A stretch of DNA of 64,000 bases from Astropecten irregularis. Lineage: Eukaryota > Echinodermata > Asteroidea > Paxillosida > Astropectinidae. The DNA lies in assembly GCA_963971285.1 (NCBI GenBank), contig OZ020258.1:3224001-3288000 (forward strand), in the 5' to 3' direction. Under the pieces are notes generated by a model. The model did not search any database and was not told the DNA's origin. It saw only the letters and a program-made list of their open reading frames with translations. Below, one piece after another: positions 58,134 through 64,000 of the stretch. A program made the position numbers and the translations under genes. Position 1 is the first letter of the stretch. Each line of letters opens with the position of its first letter.

Positions 58134-58154
58134 CTTTCAGATTTGCGTGCTTGT
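58134..58154 (-). other. Possible 21-nt microexon
   Basis: On the minus strand CCTTCTTGTGTCTCAG is a good acceptor, followed 21 nt later by GAAAG and GTAGGC, a fair donor. A 21-nt exon would keep a reading frame. It lies between the two possible first exons and the internal exon of the proposed minus-strand gene. The signals are short and such pairs occur by chance. Confidence 0.15.
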
Positions 58155-58380
58155 CTGAGACACAAGAAGGATTGGTGTTTTCCTCATCCAAAAAAAAATC
58201 ACTATTATGTCAACCAAAGAAAATACTGCAGGGCATTACTTTTTCTTGCTTGTCAATGATACAAAACCACTGCTGTTTTAGAAAGTTTACTGTATTATGC
58301 ATCAAAGAATGTTATGATTATTAATTTGGAAACAGAGAATGAGAACCCTAATCAGGGCGGTTCATAAACAACTACATCAT

Positions 58381-58480
58381 GAGGTATAATACACGATTGG
58401 TAAAGGTCACAGAGCAGCACTCACACTTTGTCTGATCAAACATGTACATGAAATAATAAACCTGTGAAAATTTGAGCCCA
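58381..58480 (-). mobile_element. TTAA MITE, subfamily B, right-end fragment
   Basis: About 100 bp of the B right end, inverted: GAGGTATAATACACGATTGG to CCTGTGAAAATTTGAG. The rest is lost. Confidence 0.7.
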
Positions 58481-58802
58481 GTCATACTCCACTCGTCCAT
58501 CTTTGGTCTTGCCATACCCTCGCCGTGCCGTTGTTTCCCTTCATTGTATTTCCCACTCTTTTCGTCAATTTGTGGTTTCCTAGCCATGTTCCCTGTTTCC
58601 ATGCTCACCGCTCTCCCTTTTCTGATCCTCTTATCCATTTAAGTGTATTCTTATTTGCATCTTCTTGTCCTCATGCTATTGTTTTAGCCTTTGAGATAGA
58701 TCATGCAAGAAAATCAAATTGCCTGGGCCTCCTATCTCGGAGTATTTGGTATGTTCTTTGTCATTGTTTTGGTTGATGATCAATTTGCGGCAATATTACC
58801 CA

Positions 58803-59176
58803 TTAAAGATACAGTACATGATTAGTAACAAAACCAAACAGAAATGTTCACAGATTTACGAATAACCTTCAGGGAATTCAGTGTATGAAGATGGTGCTGC
58901 ATGGTAGAAACATACTGTTAAGATATTTCCGCCTGAAATGCTGTATTTATCCAGAAAATAGTAAAACAAAGAATGAAAACAGTTCTCGGAGTAAGATCAA
59001 AACCATTCTTTATGCATGCTAAGAAAAATTGAGTCTGGTTTTCGCCATTTTCTCGTGACTCAGATGTCTGAATGAGCTCATATTTTCACAGGTTTATCAT
59101 TTCATATGTACTGTACATGTTGGCAAAGTGTGAGTGCTGTTCCGTACCATTTACCAATCATGTATTATACCATTAA
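58803..59176 (+). mobile_element. TTAA MITE, subfamily B, copy 10
   Basis: Full length with TTAA at both ends: TTAAAGATACAGTACATG and CAATCATGTATTATACCATT then AA. It has short insertions near GGAATTCAGTG and CTGCATGG. Confidence 0.85.
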
Positions 59177-61167
59177 TCATGACAGTTCAACATGTTGATC
59201 GTTTAGACCATGCATCACATCACGTTCTGACATTTTCAGAGTTGGTGGAGGCTAATGAGCACATTACCCTGGGGTCACATTGTGTTTCATGACCTGTTTT
59301 TAAAGCATATCCTTCACCCAGCTATTAGTGTAAATAAGTGAGCATGGCTTGCTTTATGTTTATTTAGCAAAGAAACAAAATTTATATGCATGGTGAAAAT
59401 AATTATGTCGGACGCATTACCTGCGATCTTAATACAATTTAGATATTGCTTCTTCTTCTTCAAGCCGCTAGAAGTAAGAAACAAATTACAGCCCTACTTC
59501 AAAATTGAACACACATTCTCCGAATATTCTTCCGTCTTCGTGCATTAGTGCTTGATTTATCTATGGAAGTACACATTTAAAAAACAATAATTAAATAATT
59601 ATTTTGAAAAAAAAATAATAAAAAAATAAAACAAATAAAGTAAAAGTAAAAAATAAATAAATAAATGTGTAAAAATGATTTAAAATATCATTTACAGCCC
59701 AGTACATTCAGCGGTGTAGGGAAAACGGCGCCCTGTGCAAGCGCTATAAAATTGCGCCCCAATAATTCAAATTTCTGATACCAATAACAAAAATCAGACA
59801 ATTTGAAATTGGAATCTTTCTTTGTTTGTTCATTTGATTAGATTTCCCATAACTTCAACAGTTGCACATGATATTTCTTTATTTCTTTGTATCTATAATG
59901 GATGCTGATTTTTGTCTGATGTGTGTCATGTATTAATGTCCTATATAGGCCTTTGTATGTTTCTCACGGACTACAGTGTGACTAATAAGCCAATCAGCGT
60001 CATCCAATGATGACATGAAATTCGAAAATATTATTGAACCTAACGTTTGCAGGGCAACTGAAATTAAATTTCCTCAAAAAATTAAATAATTATTATAAAT
60101 AAAAATTGTATTAGATAAATTCGCAACCATTATACAAATAGCAATATTAACAAGCGAAACAATTATTATTGCCTGGAAAAAAAACGAAAGGAAAAAATTC
60201 TTAAGAAATTTGGATGAATGAATATTAATCTTTTACCGAATAGTGTGGTCAAGAAATACAACTACCATTCCAATTCAATACTCTTTCAATATCAATATCG
60301 CTATTTACCAACATAAATTACTATATTCTACATCACAATTAGCAATGTAGGTTGAAAAGGAACAAAATGTTTACAGATTAAAGGCTTTCGAATTGAAATA
60401 GAAGCCCGCTTCTGGAAAAAAATTCGCACAAAGGAAGAGTGAACACAAAGTGTTGGGCGCCCAAATCGTGGTCTATTGTGTTTGCTGCGCTTGGTTTTGT
60501 TTCAGGCCATTCACATCTGCTGAGCTTGGCCCACCGCCTAGACGACAATGGAACCAGACACCATACGTCTCAAATCTCGTGTCATATAAATCAATAACAA
60601 AAATAAGTAGAGCATTGTCCAAAAAAAATATCCAAAAAATGATACGGAATTATTCCACTTTGGATAATCTGAAAACAGCTAGGCATTTAAAACAGTGTTA
60701 ATTCTTATCTGCCTTGCAAATCACAACAAGAAAAATATCAGACCACATAAAAACGGCTACAGACGACATGAAGCTGGTGTCTACAAAGTCTAGTCATCAT
60801 ACAATGGACCATCACTGAACAAAGGATACGCCTCCTTTACCCACACAAAGCACACAAAAACAAAGAAATCTCAAATAATCTGACAAAACAAAGAACCGCA
60901 TTGAAGACAAGATATATTATTTGTTAATTGCTAATATTAACTGTACAAAGAAGAAACAAAACCACTGCTGGAAAAGGGGAAACAGAAAAACCTGACCAAA
61001 ATATTACAATTATTTCCAGTGCAAAAATTGGCGCCGAAAGTGGATAACAATAGATCAACGCACGCGTGACGAAACCATTACGTTTATATACTATTCCAAC
61101 GCTCATAGTATACAAAATTATTACAAAATGGCATTTATTAAACTTGAAAATTAGCGAAAAAACTTAC
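59177..61167. other. Gene-free stretch, unique
   Basis: Repeat-poor apart from an A/T tract and a GGCGCCCTGTGCAAGCGC stretch near 59730 that looks like an old repeat. It would lie directly downstream of the GTAAGT donor at 61167. Confidence 0.45.
59575..59670. repeat. Low-complexity A/T tract
   Basis: Mostly AAATAAATAA and A runs, about 95 bp. No structure beyond simple sequence. Confidence 0.8.
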
Positions 61168-61262
61168 CTGATTTTGTGACGGAGGAATTGTCTTCTGTGA
61201 GTCGAGTTTTCGAACACTTTTGGTTTGTCCTTGGTAGTGGTAGCTAGCTCACCCGGAAGTAA
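61168..61262 (-). promoter_or_regulatory. Possible non-coding first exon and promoter, minus strand
   Basis: On the minus strand the sequence reads ACTTCCGGGT (61260-61251), a consensus ETS-type promoter box, followed by about 85 nt with no ATG and then AAATCAG with the strong donor GTAAGTTTTTT at 61167. ETS boxes close to the start site are typical of TATA-less metazoan promoters, so this fits an untranslated first exon spliced to something further to the left. The start site cannot be placed from sequence. The stretch is free of recognised repeats. It could be the main promoter of the gene holding the exon at 15134-15242, or of another gene. Confidence 0.35.
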
Positions 61263-61267
61263 ACAAA

Positions 61268-62839
61268 GGGAGTAGACGGAACACAATGCTCAACGGCTTA
61301 TCACATGTACACACACACACAACGTGTTTCTGCGAATCAGTAATGTCCAACGGTTTATGGAGAACCTCATGCAAAATATGCATTGCAGTCTAATATCATT
61401 ATATTATTATCTATTATCAGTATAATTATTCCTAGCATCCAATGCGATGGATCACACACTGATGACCAAACAATGAACAGCTTGTTCCATATAGACTCCA
61501 CCAGTCTCCAAATTGTCGTCATCTGTATCGATATAATTATCGCCTCACTTTGCAAAGAGCTTGCCAATCACGTACCCTTGCTGTCCTTATTTCCATATCG
61601 TTAAGGCATTGAAAAGTATCGTGCTATAAAATAATTTATCTCACAATGATACAAAATATATCTTTGTGGTATCCGTATACTATGACATATGTTGATGAAG
61701 TATCACAAAGGTTATCGAATTGTTCCATGATCGTCATCAAACACGCCGGAGTGTGCCTAGATTAATTTTGTGAACTATAGTTACTAAGCTGAACGGGTTC
61801 AGTTATTTTAGTTCTCTCGATTTTTAGGTTACATGTACATTAATGTTATTGTTAATAATTTCTACAGTCAGTATAAGCTTTGTTTGTTGTTTTCCACACG
61901 AGAGTAGTTGCACGGTTATTTTCTGCATCAGATCATCTGGTCATATCCTGAGTTGATACCAGCAGCATCCGACTATGACTCCATTGTTTCATATAATAGG
62001 CCGATAGTAAGATATCCAAATCAATGTCGCTGAAGATAGTTATCTGGAGATATCTTCATAGTATTTCCAATAAATGGTGGTATATTTTTTTCATCCAAGA
62101 AGCCACTTCACGTTCTATTCCTCATGATGCATTGTCTGAAGAACACTCACGGGATGCTTGGTGATATCCATTGTTTCAAGTTACTCCAAAATTATATCCA
62201 CAATATTGCTGTCGCACGTAGGCCCATCACATAAACTGTTGTTGCTGCTATTTTTTTTTTTTAAGAAGCATATAAAAGTTTAATGTCTCACCATAATTTC
62301 AGTATTTTCCATCCTCCGAATTGAAGAAAAGCTCCTGGAATAAGCTGTATTTCGCATCCACATTAGTTCCATGTAGACCATGCAGGACAGACACAGCAAT
62401 AACACGTGTACATGACTCCACTGCGCGCCGAGTGTGGGCTCACCACACACAAATCTCGCGACAAAAACTCCACTGGAATACCCTTCTTATCTCCGCAACC
62501 GAACATCGCACTGAAATAAATCCTTTTGGAAAAGCAGGACAATTTCCAGTTCTAAATCCACAACTTGATGCATATTCCTTTTCTTGGCACACATGGGTCA
62601 AAATAGTGGGGAATCCCTGCACATTCATGGGCAAGCCCCTAACCTTGGCGTGATATAATAGCATGTGTTGTGTACATCCTGCGCTACCCACGTGCTTTTT
62701 GTGTGTATACGTAGTAATTATATTTACGTTGTAAAAATAGCTCTTGTAGTGCCGTGGGGGTTTTCTATTTTTTCCCCCCTTCACAAAGAAATTGTCTCAA
62801 TCTCCCGCCACCATCTATTTCCCCTTTGTCCTCCGTTTC
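61268..62839. other. Gene-free stretch between two promoter-like regions
   Basis: Unique sequence. A short (CA)n at 61308-61320 and a T run near 62250. Opposed frames of 110 and 114 codons at 62321-62784 overlap, so at most one is real; neither shows a domain. Confidence 0.45.
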
Positions 62840-63315
62840 CCAGAGACCGAATTCCCTGTGATTGGTCAGTTATCTATTAATATTAATAAGATGTTGCTTT
62901 TGATTGGTCTAAACCCGCCAGTTGGCTTTACTTGATAATGAATATTCAATACGTTGCCCTTTTTCATTTATAAACCGGATTGATGGTTTAAGATATCTAG
63001 ACATTTTCGCATTTCCAGTAAATCCAACGAGTTTTTATATAAATAATGAATGAAAGTGTCCATAACTTTTAAGCATTTATACTTCTGTTTTGTTTCATAA
63101 CAAAAATATGTTCATTATTAACCTGAATTTTATATTTTGATGAGATCGGTTATGGCATCGATCGGGTTTAGTTTTCTGTTAACCAGGGTTAAGGTTTGAC
63201 CCTTGACCCGACTACTACTAACTGGAGCACATAATAATCAGCAAACAAACTCTACGTGGATCGTGCGTGTGAAGTGCAGTTACGGGGTTCAGTTTGTTGG
63301 CAGCGAAAATCACTC
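62840..63315. promoter_or_regulatory. Promoter-like stretch with two inverted CCAAT boxes
   Basis: Two copies of GATTGG (inverted CCAAT boxes) lie about 45 bp apart near 62860 and 62905; the second is followed by CCCGCC. Downstream on the plus strand is a CpG-bearing unique stretch ending near 63322 in CATTTTCCAAGTAAGAATG, which contains a plausible GTAAGA donor. Together these could be a plus-strand promoter and untranslated first exon running out of the window. No open frame supports this, and the exact exon is not defined. Confidence 0.25.
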
Positions 63316-63872
63316 ATTTTCCAAGTAAGAATGATTTGTTGGTTTCAAAACTGAACATAGATTGCGTTGGAATTGGAACTTAACATGTAGATCATTGTAA
63401 AAGTGACACATTTGACGCACATTGGCGGCAAGTCAATATCAGATTCGGCCTAGGTTATGCGACGCAACATAACATGTAACAACAGTGTGCGACGTGTCAC
63501 AATCCGATTGTCACACTGTGCTTGCCCAGTATCCGGACTGGCCTTTAATCAGGATTTATGCAGTTGAATTGCCCCAATGAAAAAATGTTTTGGCAAAACT
63601 GTAGTTAGGCCATCTATTGTAGTTAGGCCACCTACATGTATTGATTTGGGGAAATAGAGACCACTGTAAAATGTAAATTATATTAAACTGTACTGTAGGG
63701 CATAGGGGGGCCTATTTAGGCCTAAAATAATAAAATTAAAAATAGGCTGAAATTATTTAGGGGCCTAACGTTAGTCGGCCTCCCACTTTTACCTGTTTAT
63801 ACTGTACTGACTAACACTTAACAGTGTTAACAAAAAAATAATAATAACTAATACTAGTATAGTTGCGATGAT

Positions 63873-63916
63873 CGTAACCCTAGGTCTGACATGGGGACAG
63901 GGACCTTAGGGTTACG
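63873..63916. repeat. Short hairpin with GTAACCCTA arms
   Basis: CGTAACCCTAGGTC and GACCTTAGGGTTACG pair with one bulge across a 15-base loop. The arms resemble telomere-type words. Could be the core of a small foldback. Confidence 0.5.
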
Positions 63917-64000
63917 AAGAAGTTCATTCAAACATTGGAGAAAAACTTTTTGGCCAACTCCTGAAGTACGTTTCCACTTAGTTTTCCACTTTCCAAAATC

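Noticed and set aside
62321..62784. Overlapping 110- and 114-codon frames on opposite strands
   Set aside because: No protein features, and both cannot be real over the same stretch. No splice or codon-use support.
1..64000. CRISPR arrays, bacterial operons, prophage or integron features
   Set aside because: The direct repeats seen are MITE-internal arrays or duplications, without spacers. The sequence is animal-type with SINEs, MITEs and a LINE.

Overview
This window looks like AT-rich, intron- or intergenic-type DNA from a marine invertebrate animal. An echinoderm, perhaps a sea star, is my best guess. It rests on general features: many short palindromes such as TACATGTA and AGGCCT, tRNA-derived SINEs, and very many small non-autonomous DNA transposons. 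No database search was possible, so the host is an inference. There is no bacterial-type gene layout and no complete protein-coding gene. Almost all open frames are short chance frames or run through repeats.

The only good candidates for host gene parts lie on the minus strand. The best is an internal exon at 15134-15242: 109 nt, strong acceptor with pyrimidine tract, GTACGT donor, fully open. Two possible first exons lie far upstream: 55387-55477, with an ATG, an upstream in-frame stop and a GTTAGT donor, and 61168-61262, non-coding, with an ETS-type ACTTCCGG box and a GTAAGT donor. The ATG exon has a phase that fits the internal exon. One model is therefore a minus-strand gene whose roughly 40-kb intron fills the middle of the window. 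That intron would hold several unique, GC-richer islands (about 21.45-21.72, 22.13-22.35, 26.39-26.60, 28.37-28.86, 30.56-31.09, 37.86-38.24, 42.99-43.31 and 47.03-47.42 kb) that could be regulatory.

The rest is a dense mosaic of mobile elements. (1) A TTAA-ended MITE superfamily of about 350 bp has two main subfamilies, here called A and B. They share the left-central half but have different right halves and termini; there are more than 20 copies. (2) A tRNA-Thr-like SINE occurs in at least six copies; two have perfect 15-bp target duplications and an inverted 5' segment, as expected from twin priming. (3) Two other SINE-like families occur, one copy interrupted by a hAT-like element with a perfect 8-bp target duplication. 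(4) One 5'-truncated Jockey/CR1-type LINE lies at 34905-35617, with an open reverse-transcriptase C-terminal frame and a poly(A) tail. (5) Many small inverted-repeat or foldback families occur (labelled C to Y below), several with odd internal structure: tandem arrays, a hexanucleotide expansion inside a terminal repeat, nested elements, and telomere-like ends.

Region by region: 0-8 kb holds mixed MITEs and one SINE. 8-16 kb holds SINEs, foldbacks and the candidate exon. 16-28 kb is MITE-rich with the interrupted SINE and G/C-run elements. 28-48 kb holds unique islands, A/B elements and the LINE. 48-59 kb holds foldbacks, twin-primed SINEs and the possible ATG exon. 59-64 kb is mostly unique, with promoter-like sequence on both strands.
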